Shown here piece by piece: positions 43,417 through 52,570 of a stretch of DNA of 64,000 bases; position 1 is the first letter of the stretch, and every line of letters begins with the position of its first letter. The position numbers and the translations under genes are program-made. The notes below the pieces were generated by a model, which saw nothing but the letters and a program-made list of their open reading frames with translations, did no database searches and had not been told where the DNA came from. The DNA is from Candidatus Latescibacterota bacterium. Its GTDB lineage: Bacteria; Latescibacterota; UBA2968; UBA8231. The stretch spans positions 62,001 to 126,000 of the forward strand of contig JAJEIO010000026.1 of NCBI GenBank assembly GCA_022827835.1, in the 5' to 3' direction.

Positions 43417-44481
43417 ATGCGTCCAGCATCTAAACAATTTCTCGTCGATCTGCTCAGTGCCCCTGGTCCTTCGGGGTACGAAGGGCCGGTGCGGGCGGTG
43501 TGGAAGGACGCGGTGGCAAAGTACGCCGACCGCGTCGAGGTCGATGTGCATGGCAATACTATTGGCGTACACAACGAGGCTGGCCGCCCCAAGATCATGT
43601 TCGCCGGGCACGCCGATGAATTGGGGTTCCAAATCGTGTACATCGACGACAAAGGCTATCTGTACTTTGACACCATCGGCGGCTTTGACTTGCAGATTGT
43701 GCCGGGCCGCAAGGTGCGCATCCACACCGCGCAAGGGCCGGTCTTGGGCGTGCTGGGCAAAAAGCCCATTCATCTGATGAAGGCAGCGGATCGGACTAAA
43801 GTACCGGATAAACACGACTTGTGGATCGATATCGGCGCAGCCGACGCGGACGAGGCGAAGCAACTAGTGGCCATTGGCGACCCAGGGACCTACGACGCCA
43901 ACTTTGAGGAACTGCGCAATGGATTGGTGGTGTCGCGGGGGATTGACAATAAGGCCGGTGCTTGGGTGGTCGCCGAGGCGCTGCGGCGAGTGAGCCGCGC
44001 CAAGCGCAAGTGCCGCGCTGCGGTGTATGCGGTGGCGACCGTGCAGGAGGAAGTGGGGTTGCGGGGAGCTAAGACTAGTGCTTATGGGGTAGATCCGCTG
44101 GTGGGTATTGCCGTGGATGTTACGTGGGCAACGGACCATCCAGATATTGATAAGCGCCAAGTCGGCGAGTGCAAGTTAGGTGGAGGGCCGGTCATTTTGC
44201 GCGGGGCCAACGCCAATCCTGTCGTGTCCGAGCGGCTGGTACAGGTGGCAAAAAAGAAGAAAATTCCCTATCAAATTCAAGCTGAACCAGGGGGCACGGG
44301 CACGGACGCCAACGCCATCCAGCTCAGTCGGGCCGGGGTGGCCACTGGCTTGGTCAGCGTGCCGCAGCGCTACATGCACACGCCGGTCGAGATCGCGTCC
44401 TTGGCCGACTTGGACCACACCGCACAGCTATTGGCGGAGTTTGCGCTGACCGTCGATGGAAAGACGAGTTTCATCCCATGA
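43417..44481 (+). CDS. M42-family metallopeptidase (glutamyl aminopeptidase/deblocking type)
   Basis: 354 aa with AAGGAGA before the ATG. The two-zinc site is visible: MFAGHADELGFQ (His), GIDNKAGAW (Asp), ATVQEEVGLRGA (the Glu pair), AVDVTWATDHP (Asp) and RYMHTPVE (His). The order SAPGPSGYEGPVRAVWKD at the start is the M42 opening. A cytoplasmic oligomeric aminopeptidase is likely. It overlaps the enolase-superfamily gene by 4 bp (ATGA). Confidence 0.92.
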   Translation: MRPASKQFLVDLLSAPGPSGYEGPVRAVWKDAVAKYADRVEVDVHGNTIGVHNEAGRPKIMFAGHADELGFQIVYIDDKGYLYFDTIGGFDLQIVPGRKVRIHTAQGPVLGVLGKKPIHLMKAADRTKVPDKHDLWIDIGAADADEAKQLVAIGDPGTYDANFEELRNGLVVSRGIDNKAGAWVVAEALRRVSRAKRKCRAAVYAVATVQEEVGLRGAKTSAYGVDPLVGIAVDVTWATDHPDIDKRQVGECKLGGGPVILRGANANPVVSERLVQVAKKKKIPYQIQAEPGGTGTDANAIQLSRAGVATGLVSVPQRYMHTPVEIASLADLDHTAQLLAEFALTVDGKTSFIP

Positions 44482-45584
44482 AAATAACGTCTGTCGATAT
44501 TTGGACCGTCGTGGTGCCGACGATCCCCGGGCGGGTGCACAGCCCGGAATGCGTCGCCGAGACCGGGTGGGACCAAGTACCCAAGCACATCGTGCGCTTG
44601 AATACGGATACGGAGTTGGTCGGCTTGGGCGAGACCGGGCGCGGCGTGCCGATAGAACAGGTCCGGGAAGGGGCGGCCCAGCTACTAGGCAAAGATCCCG
44701 AGCAATTGACCTTGCAGGATATTTTCGCCGCTCGGCACGACGGTACGGAGGAACTGCCGACGGTGGGGGCTGGGCCGGCGTACGACGCCTTTGAGATGGC
44801 GATCTTTGACTTGGTGGGCAAGGCTCGTCAGGTGCCGGTACACGCGCTGTTGGGCGGCGCGGTGCGCGACCGGGTGCGGGCCGACTACTGGATGGGGCAC
44901 CAGACGCCGGAAGACGGCAAGCGGGCGGTCGAGCGGGCGCTTGAGCACGGGTTCAAAGGCGTCAAGATCAAGTGCAAGATAGAGGAGCCGATGGTCGAAA
45001 GGCTCCAGGCCATGCGCGAGGTGGGCGGCGTGGATTTTAAGGTGACAGTCGATCCCAACGAGCGCTTTCACACGGCCGAGCAGACCATTGAACTGGCGCA
45101 GCAGTTAGAGGCCGTGGGCAATGTCGAGGTTTTTGAGGATCCCATCCCTAAGTCCGACTTGGAAGGCTATATCCAGATCCACGAGGCCATCAACCTGCCA
45201 GTGGCCATGCACGTGGGGAGCGGGCCGCAGATTATCCGTGCCATCAAGGCCGAAGTCGTCGATTGCCTGAACTTGGGCGGCAGCCTCGTGGGTTTCCAAA
45301 AGAACGCGGCGGTTGCCGCAGCCGCAGGTCTGCGCTGCTGGCACGGTTCGGGCAATGACTTGGGCATTGTTGATACCTCGTACGTCCACGCGGCCGCGGC
45401 TGCGCCCAACTGCACGATGGCTTCGGATTTTGTGGGGAGTTGGACCCGCGAGGACGACCTGATTGTCGAACCAATCCCCTTTGTTGATGGGTACGTGCCC
45501 ACGCCGATGCAGCCGGGCTTGGGCTGCGTGCTGGACGAAAAAGCCTTGGTGCGCTACGTTCGGGGGAGCGAAACCGCTTCTTGA
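44478..45584 (+). CDS. Enolase-superfamily protein with His at the third metal-ligand position
   Basis: 368 aa. K-x-K is present (GVKIKCKI), followed by VTVDPNERF and EVFEDPIPKSD for the first two acidic ligands. The third strand reads LPVAMHVGSGP, with His where Glu or Asp is expected, and a later LRCWHGSGNDLG supplies another His. This MHV pattern is shared with 19373-20596. The gene is coupled to the M42 peptidase gene. It may be an epimerase or dehydratase with an altered metal site, or one using a different base. Confidence 0.85.
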   Translation: MKITSVDIWTVVVPTIPGRVHSPECVAETGWDQVPKHIVRLNTDTELVGLGETGRGVPIEQVREGAAQLLGKDPEQLTLQDIFAARHDGTEELPTVGAGPAYDAFEMAIFDLVGKARQVPVHALLGGAVRDRVRADYWMGHQTPEDGKRAVERALEHGFKGVKIKCKIEEPMVERLQAMREVGGVDFKVTVDPNERFHTAEQTIELAQQLEAVGNVEVFEDPIPKSDLEGYIQIHEAINLPVAMHVGSGPQIIRAIKAEVVDCLNLGGSLVGFQKNAAVAAAAGLRCWHGSGNDLGIVDTSYVHAAAAAPNCTMASDFVGSWTREDDLIVEPIPFVDGYVPTPMQPGLGCVLDEKALVRYVRGSETAS

Positions 45585-45655
45585 GCGAGTGCTCATTTAC
45601 AATTCTGTGCGTTGGGATTGCTTGGCGCACTTAATCCTTTGAGGAGGGTAATATC

Positions 45656-46177
45656 ATGCGCAAATGGCTGGATAAAACCACGGCCTTGGTTCTGTGCGGT
45701 ACTCTGGTGCTGGCCGCCTGTGGTGGCGACGACGACGAAGCCGCGCCCGTGGAGCCCGAGCCGGCGGCGGCTGAGATAACGCCTGAAATCGTCGGCTTAT
45801 ACGGTACGGTGGTCACCGCTTTTACGAATATCTTCTTCGCCGCGCTGGTTCCCGGTACGACATCGGTGCCGGGAGAAGGCGGCGGCTCGGTGGAGATATC
45901 AGGCAGCGATTGGACGTTGAATGAGTACTCACCCGATGGCGAGTTGATAGCCAACGGTGCCTTGAGTGTCGGCTTGGATCAGACGCCCATTCCGCTGAGC
46001 GGGGAGGTTACCCTTTCAGGATCGCATGAGGCCGAGTTGATACTCGATATGCAGCTTTCGGTTGGGGCCGATGGCCTTTCTGCTACTGGGACGATAACCA
46101 TTAACGGCGCAGAATTTGACGTCGCCGAAGTTTCGGCTGCTGCTGCCGCTGCTGCCGAGGCGGCCGCTGCTGGCTAG
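45656..46177 (+). CDS. Secreted lipoprotein of unknown function
   Basis: 173 aa; GAGGAGGG lies seven bases upstream. The signal peptide ends in a lipobox (VLAAC), followed by an acidic linker (GGDDDEAAPVEPEP). The body is beta-rich, with SGSDWTLNEYSPDGEL and GTITINGAEFD. The last 15 residues are nearly all alanine. It heads a run of genes leading to a TonB-dependent receptor. No family recognised. Confidence 0.75.
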   Translation: MRKWLDKTTALVLCGTLVLAACGGDDDEAAPVEPEPAAAEITPEIVGLYGTVVTAFTNIFFAALVPGTTSVPGEGGGSVEISGSDWTLNEYSPDGELIANGALSVGLDQTPIPLSGEVTLSGSHEAELILDMQLSVGADGLSATGTITINGAEFDVAEVSAAAAAAAEAAAAG

Positions 46178-46183
46178 TAGGCC

Positions 46184-46696
46184 GTGCCGTTTTGGTGTTT
46201 GGTCGCGGTCCTAGCCTTGTGCTGGGGCTGCGACCGCGGTCTCGATGCCGAGGCCACTGGGCAGACTGGGATCGCCGGTCGGCTGCACTTTGTCGGCGAG
46301 TGGCCCGCCAACGTGGGGCAGGTAGCCGTGGCGGTCTATCGCGAGCCCCCGGCTTCGTTTGCCGATTTTTTTCGCATCAACGGCTGGGACACCGAGGTCG
46401 CTCTCAGGGTCGAGTCGTACGACTATTTCGTTCCCTTAGATGGGGAAGGCGTATATCAGTGGATTGTCGTGGCTTGGCGCCAAGAGGATCAGTTTTGGGA
46501 TCTTACCTCGCTTTTGGGCTGTTATTACCTGCCTGACGCTGACCTCCCCTCGCCGGTAGAAGTCGGCTCCGGGGAGGTTGTCTCTGACATCGATATCGAA
46601 GTCAACTTCGCTGTATTGGACCATGAGACCGAGCTTAGCACTGCTCTATGCGAGCGCGCTTTGCCTGCTGAATTGCTGGCCGAGCTCGGCCGCTGA
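46184..46696 (+). CDS. Lipoprotein upstream of the TonB receptor, function unknown
   Basis: 170 aa, GTG start a few bases after the preceding stop. The N-terminus FWCLVAVLALCWGC has a lipobox-like ending with Cys. The body is beta-rich (GIAGRLHFVGEWPAN, VAVAVYREPPAS, YFVPLDGEGVYQWIVVAWRQ), as in small immunoglobulin-like folds. Its end overlaps the receptor gene by 74 bp in another frame. It may be a partner lipoprotein of the receptor (inference). Confidence 0.7.
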   Translation: MPFWCLVAVLALCWGCDRGLDAEATGQTGIAGRLHFVGEWPANVGQVAVAVYREPPASFADFFRINGWDTEVALRVESYDYFVPLDGEGVYQWIVVAWRQEDQFWDLTSLLGCYYLPDADLPSPVEVGSGEVVSDIDIEVNFAVLDHETELSTALCERALPAELLAELGR

Positions 46697-48875
46697 TATC
46701 GTCGTCCGCGTCCTCGACGCTAGCGACCAAACCCCACTGCCCGGCGCGACGCTGGCGGTACTGGGGACGGAATTTGGGGGGTACGCCAACGAAGAGGGAT
46801 ACTGCCGGGTCGAGGGCTTGCCGCCCGGCCAATACGACCTGCTTTGTTCGCATATTGGCTATCGCTCGCACACCCTGCACGGCGTCGTTCCCGGGGAAGA
46901 GGAGCGCGTCGTCGCCCTTGAACCTACGGCTGTCGAAGTCCCCGAGCTAGTCGTTTCTGCTGCCCGCCGCTCCCAGACTTTTGCCCAAGCTCCCATCAGC
47001 ATCTCAGTAGCCGATGCCGAGCGCATCGCCGATCACAACGCCTTCTCGCTGACAGGCCCCCTGCGCTATGTCTCGGGCATCAGTCAAGTAGGTAATCAGC
47101 CCGTCGTCCGCGGGTCGAGCGGCTACAGTCGCGGCACGGGCAGTCGGCTGCTGATGCTGGTGGATGGATTTCCCATGCTGTCGTCGGATGTGGGCGACAT
47201 CAAGTGGGATGCTGTGCCCCTGCAGCAAGTCGAGCGCGTGGAGGTGGTCAAAGGGGCTGGATCGGCCCTGTACGGCACGGGGGCTCTGGGCGGGGTAATC
47301 AATGTGCTTACCCGCGATCCGGCGCGCGATCCGGGCACCCGCTTTCGGCTGCTCAGCGGGCTGTATAGCCAGCCGACGCATAGCCAGTGGCGTTGGCGCG
47401 AGTCCCCGATGCACTTTGTCGGGTTCGACTTGAGTCACAATCGAGTCTTGGGCCGGACCGGCTTGGCGCTGAGCGGGGGGCACAACCGGGGCACGGGGTA
47501 CCACCAAAACGGCGATAGCCGTCGCTACCACCTCTACGCCAAAGCCGTGCATCGCTTTTCGCCGACGAGCTATTGGCGTGTGATGGGCAACTGGGCACTG
47601 GACGACCACGGGGTTTTCATCCAGTGGCGCGACCGCAGTCAGCCGCTGGCCGTGCCCGAAAACGATGCGCCGGCCCATACTATCTCGTGGAAGTTGCATC
47701 TCAATTCCGAGTATTATCGATTGGTACACAGCGATTTGGGCTACCGGCTCAAGCTAGGGTATTACCGCACGGATTTTACCAACAATGCGGCGGCTGGGGG
47801 CTTGGCCTCGGCTGGCCACAAAATTTCGGGCGAAGGTCAATTCGACTACACGGGATTGGACGGTTGGAATTGGACGCTGGGGTTGGCTGGGATAGCTGAT
47901 CTGGTGCGCTCGCCCAGCGATTTTCTCGGCGTGCGCTCCCTGATGACCGTCTCCGGCTACGCCCAAGGCGTGTACGAAATTAGTCCGCTGGCCGAGTGGA
48001 CGGTCGGGTTGCGCTACGACTGGAGTCGGCTCTCCGCGGCCTCTGAGTTGGCAGGAGGACCGTGCGGGGTGCCGTCGGTCGAGAGCAAAAGCACCGGGGA
48101 ATTTAGTCCACAGACCGGCTTTTCCTACCGGCTGTCGGAGACGACCGCGCTGCGGGCTTCGCTTGGTCGGGGCTTTCGCGTTCCTGCGGTGGTTGAAGTC
48201 TTTTCCCAGGCCGAGGTCTCTGGTATTCGCGTTTGTCCCAATCCCGCCTTGGATCCCGAGCGGGCTTGGTCTAGCGAGGTGGGGATCAAGCAGGAACTGG
48301 CGAAGTGGTTGGCCTTGGATCTGGCGCTGTTTTGGAACGAGTACCGAGGACTCATTGAGGCGCGTCCAGACCCCTATGCTGGAGGGACTGTGCCCATAGC
48401 CCGCTTCCTAAACTTGGCGCAGGCGCGGGTCGGCGGGTTTGAAAGCGAGCTCTTGGTCGCCTTGCCACTGGGCTTGGGAGCGAGGGCGGCTTATACCTTG
48501 GTTGATGGCGTGGAGTTCCTCGATGCGGATCAAGTATTGCCGCCTTATTGCCACGGCGACTACGGTGATCAGGCGCCGCTGCCTTACCGGTCGCGCCATG
48601 TCCTCAATCTGGGTCTCCAAGGGAAGCGCGGACCCACGAGCGGGCGGGTAAACTTCCAATACCTCAGCCGTTTTGAACGGGTATCCGGCCTGTTTGCCGA
48701 GTGCGGGCGCGACTATGTGCCCATTTACTTGCTCGACGTGCAGTTGAGCCACCAGCTAGGTCCTCTGCAAATCAATCTGCGGGTCGATAACGCGCTGCAG
48801 TATTACTATGCGACGATCGAGCGCAAAATACGTCCCTTGCGTCGCATTTCTCTGAGCGTGGATGGTACGCTCTAA
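46623..48875 (+). CDS. TonB-dependent outer-membrane receptor
   Basis: 750 aa from the ATG at 46623, chosen because it opens a normal signal peptide (RPSLALLYASALCLLNCW...). Residues about 23-95 are a carboxypeptidase-regulatory-like domain (TPLPGATLAVLGTEFGG, PGQYDLLCSHIGYRSH). The plug follows (LRYVSGISQVGNQPVVRGSS, LMLVDGFPMLSSD, VEVVKGAGSALYGTGALGG), then the 22-strand barrel. The last residue is Leu rather than the usual aromatic. It imports a ligand such as a siderophore, cobalamin or glycan. Confidence 0.9.
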   Translation: MRPSLALLYASALCLLNCWPSSAADIVVRVLDASDQTPLPGATLAVLGTEFGGYANEEGYCRVEGLPPGQYDLLCSHIGYRSHTLHGVVPGEEERVVALEPTAVEVPELVVSAARRSQTFAQAPISISVADAERIADHNAFSLTGPLRYVSGISQVGNQPVVRGSSGYSRGTGSRLLMLVDGFPMLSSDVGDIKWDAVPLQQVERVEVVKGAGSALYGTGALGGVINVLTRDPARDPGTRFRLLSGLYSQPTHSQWRWRESPMHFVGFDLSHNRVLGRTGLALSGGHNRGTGYHQNGDSRRYHLYAKAVHRFSPTSYWRVMGNWALDDHGVFIQWRDRSQPLAVPENDAPAHTISWKLHLNSEYYRLVHSDLGYRLKLGYYRTDFTNNAAAGGLASAGHKISGEGQFDYTGLDGWNWTLGLAGIADLVRSPSDFLGVRSLMTVSGYAQGVYEISPLAEWTVGLRYDWSRLSAASELAGGPCGVPSVESKSTGEFSPQTGFSYRLSETTALRASLGRGFRVPAVVEVFSQAEVSGIRVCPNPALDPERAWSSEVGIKQELAKWLALDLALFWNEYRGLIEARPDPYAGGTVPIARFLNLAQARVGGFESELLVALPLGLGARAAYTLVDGVEFLDADQVLPPYCHGDYGDQAPLPYRSRHVLNLGLQGKRGPTSGRVNFQYLSRFERVSGLFAECGRDYVPIYLLDVQLSHQLGPLQINLRVDNALQYYYATIERKIRPLRRISLSVDGTL

Positions 48876-50568
48876 TAATCCCTATACAGCTAGTATAGTT
48901 CAGTGGCAGGACGCCATTGAGCAGGGCCGCTTCGACTGCGAGTTTGGGCGGATCTACGGGCGGGAGCAGGTGGCGGCTTGGCGGGCTAATTACTTGGAGG
49001 CTCTGCGACACTTTGCCGCCTGCTACGGCAGCGAGGGCCGCTTGGTCATGGCGCGTTGCCCTGGACAGATGAACGTCATGGGTATGCACATTGACTACGG
49101 AGGCATGCCCTCGGTGCGGATGGCCGTGCGCGGAGCGGATACATTGGTGGTGGCGCGGGCGGCCTCCTGCCGGCGAGTGCGGCTCGCCAGTTTCCTGCGC
49201 AGCCGAGGTGCGCCCGCAGATCGCTTCAAGCCCATTGAAATAGACTTGGAGACTATTCTGCCGAAGGCCCGCGTGGCCGAGCGGCAGGCGCTGATGGACT
49301 ACGCAGGTCAAGTGTGCCGCCAGCGATTAGAGCGCACGGGTAGTGCCTTGGCCAGCGATTGGTCGGTGCTGGTGGAGGGGCAGCTCGTGTACTTGGAGAG
49401 TTATTTCCGCGATCGCTTGGACTTGGGCGGTTTCGATGGGCTGGTGTGGAGCAGTGTCTCGCCCAGCGGGGGCATGAGCTCGTCTTCGGCGCTGGTGGTG
49501 GCGACGGCACTGGCGACGATGGGGGTTCACGGATTGGATCCACGCCGCGATATGCCCGAAGCGGATTTAGTCGATGGGCTGGGTACCTCGGAGTGGATGC
49601 GGGGTACTCGCGGCGGCACGGCTGACCACGGAGGGATGATCTTGGGTCGGGCGGGCAAGCTGGTCGGCGTCGGCGTCTTTCCGGCCCGCGTGCAAGGGGA
49701 GGCTGCGTTGCCTGACGAGTACGCCGCTTTAGTGCTCGACAGCGGCATCGTGCGTGAATACGACGAGGCCGTCAAAGAAGAGACGGTCATTGCCTATCCG
49801 CTCGGCGCGTTTATCGCCCGCGAGTTGATTTTGCCTCGGTTGGGCAAAGACAACGCTGTGCGCGAGAGCATCCGCTATATCCGGGATATCGAGCCCGAGT
49901 CGCTGGGGCTGTCGCTTGCAGAGCTGTACCGGGTCTTGGGCCAGTTGCCTCGGCAGACTAGTCTGGCGCAGTTAGCTGACGAAGCGCAAGCGGCTGGCGT
50001 GGGGGCGCATTTCGACGCCATGTGCCAGCGGGAGGTCGCTGGCAAGTTTCAACTCCTATCGGAGGACACGCCGTTGTTTGTTCGTCGGCGCTGTGTTTAC
50101 GGCTTGGCCGAGCAGGACCGGGTGGCCGGTATGCTCGCATACCTCAATGCGGGCGATATGGCCACGGCCTTGGAACTGATCCGCATCTCGCACGACGGCG
50201 ATCTGGACCGAGAGGTCGAAGACGAGGTTTTGGCGCAGCTTGCAGAGCGAGCCGAGCGCGGGGAAGAGCGAGCGCAACTGCGCTTTTTGCCGGGGGGCTA
50301 TGGGCGGATGACGCTGGCCTATGATCGGACTGTGCGGGTGGTCAATCGGTTTCTCACCGCCGAGGGACCAACGGCAGGGGCCGTGCAGCGGCTGGGCGCT
50401 GGTTGGGGCGGCAACATCGGCGGATTAGTCCACCATGCGTTCGTCGATGGGGAACGCCGCGCCGCATTTGCAGAGATGTTGCGCAAGGAGTTGGGCCATG
50501 AGCCGGAGCTAGCCGTGGTCGTGCCCGGCGAAGGGGCCGGTTTGCTCGCCGCTCCCCAAGGAGGTTGA
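48862..50568 (+). CDS. GHMP-family kinase, galactokinase-like
   Basis: 568 aa, longer than usual galactokinases (about 390). Motif 1 is ARCPGQMNVMGMHIDYGG, matching the galactokinase PGR(V)N(L)IGEHTDY block with Met for Glu. Motif 2 is SPSGGMSSSSALVVATAL, and motif 3 is QRLGAGWGGNIGG. The middle holds extra helical sequence (about residues 330-460). It should phosphorylate a sugar or sugar-like alcohol with ATP. It overlaps the receptor gene by 14 bp, and a CoA-transferase gene starts one base after it, so all three are linked. Confidence 0.85.
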   Translation: MVRSNNPYTASIVQWQDAIEQGRFDCEFGRIYGREQVAAWRANYLEALRHFAACYGSEGRLVMARCPGQMNVMGMHIDYGGMPSVRMAVRGADTLVVARAASCRRVRLASFLRSRGAPADRFKPIEIDLETILPKARVAERQALMDYAGQVCRQRLERTGSALASDWSVLVEGQLVYLESYFRDRLDLGGFDGLVWSSVSPSGGMSSSSALVVATALATMGVHGLDPRRDMPEADLVDGLGTSEWMRGTRGGTADHGGMILGRAGKLVGVGVFPARVQGEAALPDEYAALVLDSGIVREYDEAVKEETVIAYPLGAFIARELILPRLGKDNAVRESIRYIRDIEPESLGLSLAELYRVLGQLPRQTSLAQLADEAQAAGVGAHFDAMCQREVAGKFQLLSEDTPLFVRRRCVYGLAEQDRVAGMLAYLNAGDMATALELIRISHDGDLDREVEDEVLAQLAERAERGEERAQLRFLPGGYGRMTLAYDRTVRVVNRFLTAEGPTAGAVQRLGAGWGGNIGGLVHHAFVDGERRAAFAEMLRKELGHEPELAVVVPGEGAGLLAAPQGG

Positions 50569-50569
50569 G

Positions 50570-51757
50570 ATGGAACATTTATTGGATGGCGTGCGGGTAC
50601 TCGACTTGACGCGGGTGTTGGCCGGGCCGTACGCGTCCATGGTGTTGGCCGACTTGGGCGCAGAAGTGATCAAGATCGAGCTGCCGGGTACGGGCGACGA
50701 GGCGCGGGGGTTTGGGCCGTTTCAAAACGGCGAGAGCGCGTACTTTGCCAGCGTCAACCGAGGTAAGAAGAGCGCGACGATCGACTTGCGGCAGGCGCAG
50801 GGCCAGGACTTGGCGCGGCGTTTGGCCGGCAAGTGCGACGTGTTGATTGAGAACTTTCGGCCCGGTAGCATGGAGCGCTTTGGGTTGGAGTACGCGGACC
50901 TGCACGCGTTGTATCCGCGCTTGGTGTACGCGTCGATTTCGGGTTTCGGCCAGACCGGCCCGTACGCGCAGCGGCCCGCGTACGACGTACTCATTCAGGC
51001 GATGGGGGGGCTAGCCAGCATCACTGGGCAGCCCGATGGGCCGCCGGTGCGGGTCGGCTCGTCGATTGCCGATTTGAGTGCGGCGCTCTTTGGGGCCATT
51101 GGTATCCTCGCGGCCCTGGAGCGGGCGCGGCGCACCGGCGAGGGGCAGCAAGTCGATATTTCCATGCTCGACTGTCAGGTGGCGCTGCTGGAAAACGCCC
51201 TCGCCCGCTACGCGGTCTCTGGCGAAGTACCTAGGCCACTCGGATCGCGGCATCCGGCTATTACGCCTTTTCAGTTTTTTGCTGCCCGCGATGGGTACAT
51301 CGTCATTGCCGCGGGCAACGACCGGCTCTGGCGTCAGCTCTGCGACGCCTTGGGCCTCGGCGCGTTGGCTGACGATCCGCGTTTTGCCAGCAACGCGCTT
51401 CGCACTGAGAATCACGCGGCATTGGAGCCGATTTTGGAGCGGGTGCTGGCCGAGAAAACCGTTGAGGAATGGTGTGATATACTAGCTGAGGCCGGCGTAC
51501 CGAGCGGGCCGTTGTGCGATGTGGGGCAGGTCTTTAGCGACGAGCAGGTGGCGGCGCGGGATATGATTGTCGAGCTGGAGCATCCGGTTGCAGGTCGGCA
51601 GACGGTCGCCAACTCGCCGCTGCGGTTTTCCGCGACGCCGGTCGAGTTGCGCGGGCCAGCGCCTTTGTTGGGGCAGCATACCGAGGAGGTCTTAAGCGGC
51701 GTTTTGGGGCTGACGGAAGGGGAGATGGAGGCGTTGCGGGCTGAGGGGGTGATATGA
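50570..51757 (+). CDS. CaiB/BaiF family CoA-transferase (class III)
   Basis: 395 aa, full length. Signatures: LDGVRVLDLTRVLAGPYASM, LADLGAEVIKIELPGTGDEA, NRGKKSATIDLRQ, LIENFRPGSMERFGL, SISGFGQTGPYAQRPAYDVL, and SSIADLSAALFGAIGI with the catalytic Asp region. It moves CoA between an acyl-CoA and a free acid. It is the last gene of the operon that begins with lipoproteins and the TonB receptor, implying activation of an imported acid. Confidence 0.92.
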   Translation: MEHLLDGVRVLDLTRVLAGPYASMVLADLGAEVIKIELPGTGDEARGFGPFQNGESAYFASVNRGKKSATIDLRQAQGQDLARRLAGKCDVLIENFRPGSMERFGLEYADLHALYPRLVYASISGFGQTGPYAQRPAYDVLIQAMGGLASITGQPDGPPVRVGSSIADLSAALFGAIGILAALERARRTGEGQQVDISMLDCQVALLENALARYAVSGEVPRPLGSRHPAITPFQFFAARDGYIVIAAGNDRLWRQLCDALGLGALADDPRFASNALRTENHAALEPILERVLAEKTVEEWCDILAEAGVPSGPLCDVGQVFSDEQVAARDMIVELEHPVAGRQTVANSPLRFSATPVELRGPAPLLGQHTEEVLSGVLGLTEGEMEALRAEGVI

Positions 51758-51818
51758 GAGGCGGGGGCTTGCCTGTGCCTTGGTTGCTCTTGGATATGCT
51801 GCGACCTAACGAAAAAGG

Positions 51819-51847
51819 TTGACTTGGGTTGGGTGTTCGGCTAGTAT
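51819..51847 (+). promoter_or_regulatory. Sigma-70-type promoter upstream of the Uma2 gene
   Basis: TTGACT (51819-51824), a 17-bp spacer and TAGTAT (51842-51847) form a near-consensus promoter. It is 31 bp before the ATG at 51879. It is the clearest promoter in the window. Confidence 0.65.
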
Positions 51848-51878
51848 CAGATCTAACTCCGATAGCAAAGTTTCTATT

Positions 51879-52430
51879 ATGGCCGCACAAACGGTTGCCC
51901 AGATGACTGCCGATGAGTTGCTGGCGATGCCGCACAATGGCTATCGCTGCGAACTCGTACAAGGAGAATTGCGCCAGATGGCACCTGCCGGTAGGCAACA
52001 CGGACGCATCGCCGCAAAAATTGGTAGCTGTCTCGAAGCATTTGTCGCAAACAATGGCTTGGGCGAAACCTATGCCGCCGAGACCGGCTTCATCATCGAC
52101 ACCGCGCCCGATACGGTCCGTGCGCCCGATGTCAGCTTTGTGTCGCGGGAACGCGCTGAGGCTACCGCAGAAGAACGAGGTTTTTTCCCCGGCGCACCCG
52201 ATCTCGCCGTTGAAGTCATTTCGCCAAATGATCGCGATAGCGAGATAGAAGAAAAAGTGTCCGACTGGCTGCGGGCGGGGACGCAGATGGTCGTTGTAAT
52301 CGACCCTCACCAACGCACTGCAACGGTGTACCGCGTTCCCGACGATATTTGTATTCTTACCGAAGGCGATATGATCGACGGTGGCGATGTGGTGCCTGGG
52401 TGGAAAATGCCGCTGGCGGACGTATTCTAA
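51879..52430 (+). CDS. Uma2 family endonuclease-fold protein (DUF820)
   Basis: 183 aa from the ATG at 51879; the upstream open frame overlaps its promoter. TADELLAMPHNGYRCELVQG at the start, RAPDVSFVSRE and PDLAVEVISPNDRDSEIEEK are the blocks of Uma2/DUF820, a PD-(D/E)XK fold, with Glu, Asp and Glu-x-Lys-like residues in place. Function of the family is mostly unknown; cyanobacteria carry many copies. It has its own promoter and a strong terminator, so it is an independent unit. Confidence 0.9.
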   Translation: MAAQTVAQMTADELLAMPHNGYRCELVQGELRQMAPAGRQHGRIAAKIGSCLEAFVANNGLGETYAAETGFIIDTAPDTVRAPDVSFVSRERAEATAEERGFFPGAPDLAVEVISPNDRDSEIEEKVSDWLRAGTQMVVVIDPHQRTATVYRVPDDICILTEGDMIDGGDVVPGWKMPLADVF

Positions 52431-52464
52431 CGGCTGGATCAGGATTTGGTGCTACATAACGCGA

Positions 52465-52503
52465 GGGCGGTCATCTCGATGTGCTGAGATGGCCGCCCTT
52501 TTT
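52465..52503 (+). terminator. Strong intrinsic terminator after the Uma2 gene
   Basis: A 13-bp stem (GGGCGGTCATCTC at 52465-52477 pairs with GAGATGGCCGCCC at 52486-52498, with one G-T pair), an 8-base loop, then TTTTT and GTTTT. It is placed 35 bp past the stop codon. Confidence 0.9.
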
Positions 52504-52570
52504 GTTTTAAACTCAGGACTCAGGATAAGCAGCCTTGAGGATTTTGAGGCGAGGATGTTAGAATGGTATC

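Noticed and set aside
46130..46177. Alanine-codon repeat at the end of the lipoprotein gene as a regulatory repeat
   Set aside because: The codons are mixed GCT/GCC/GCG rather than a pure triplet array, so it is simple low-complexity protein sequence.
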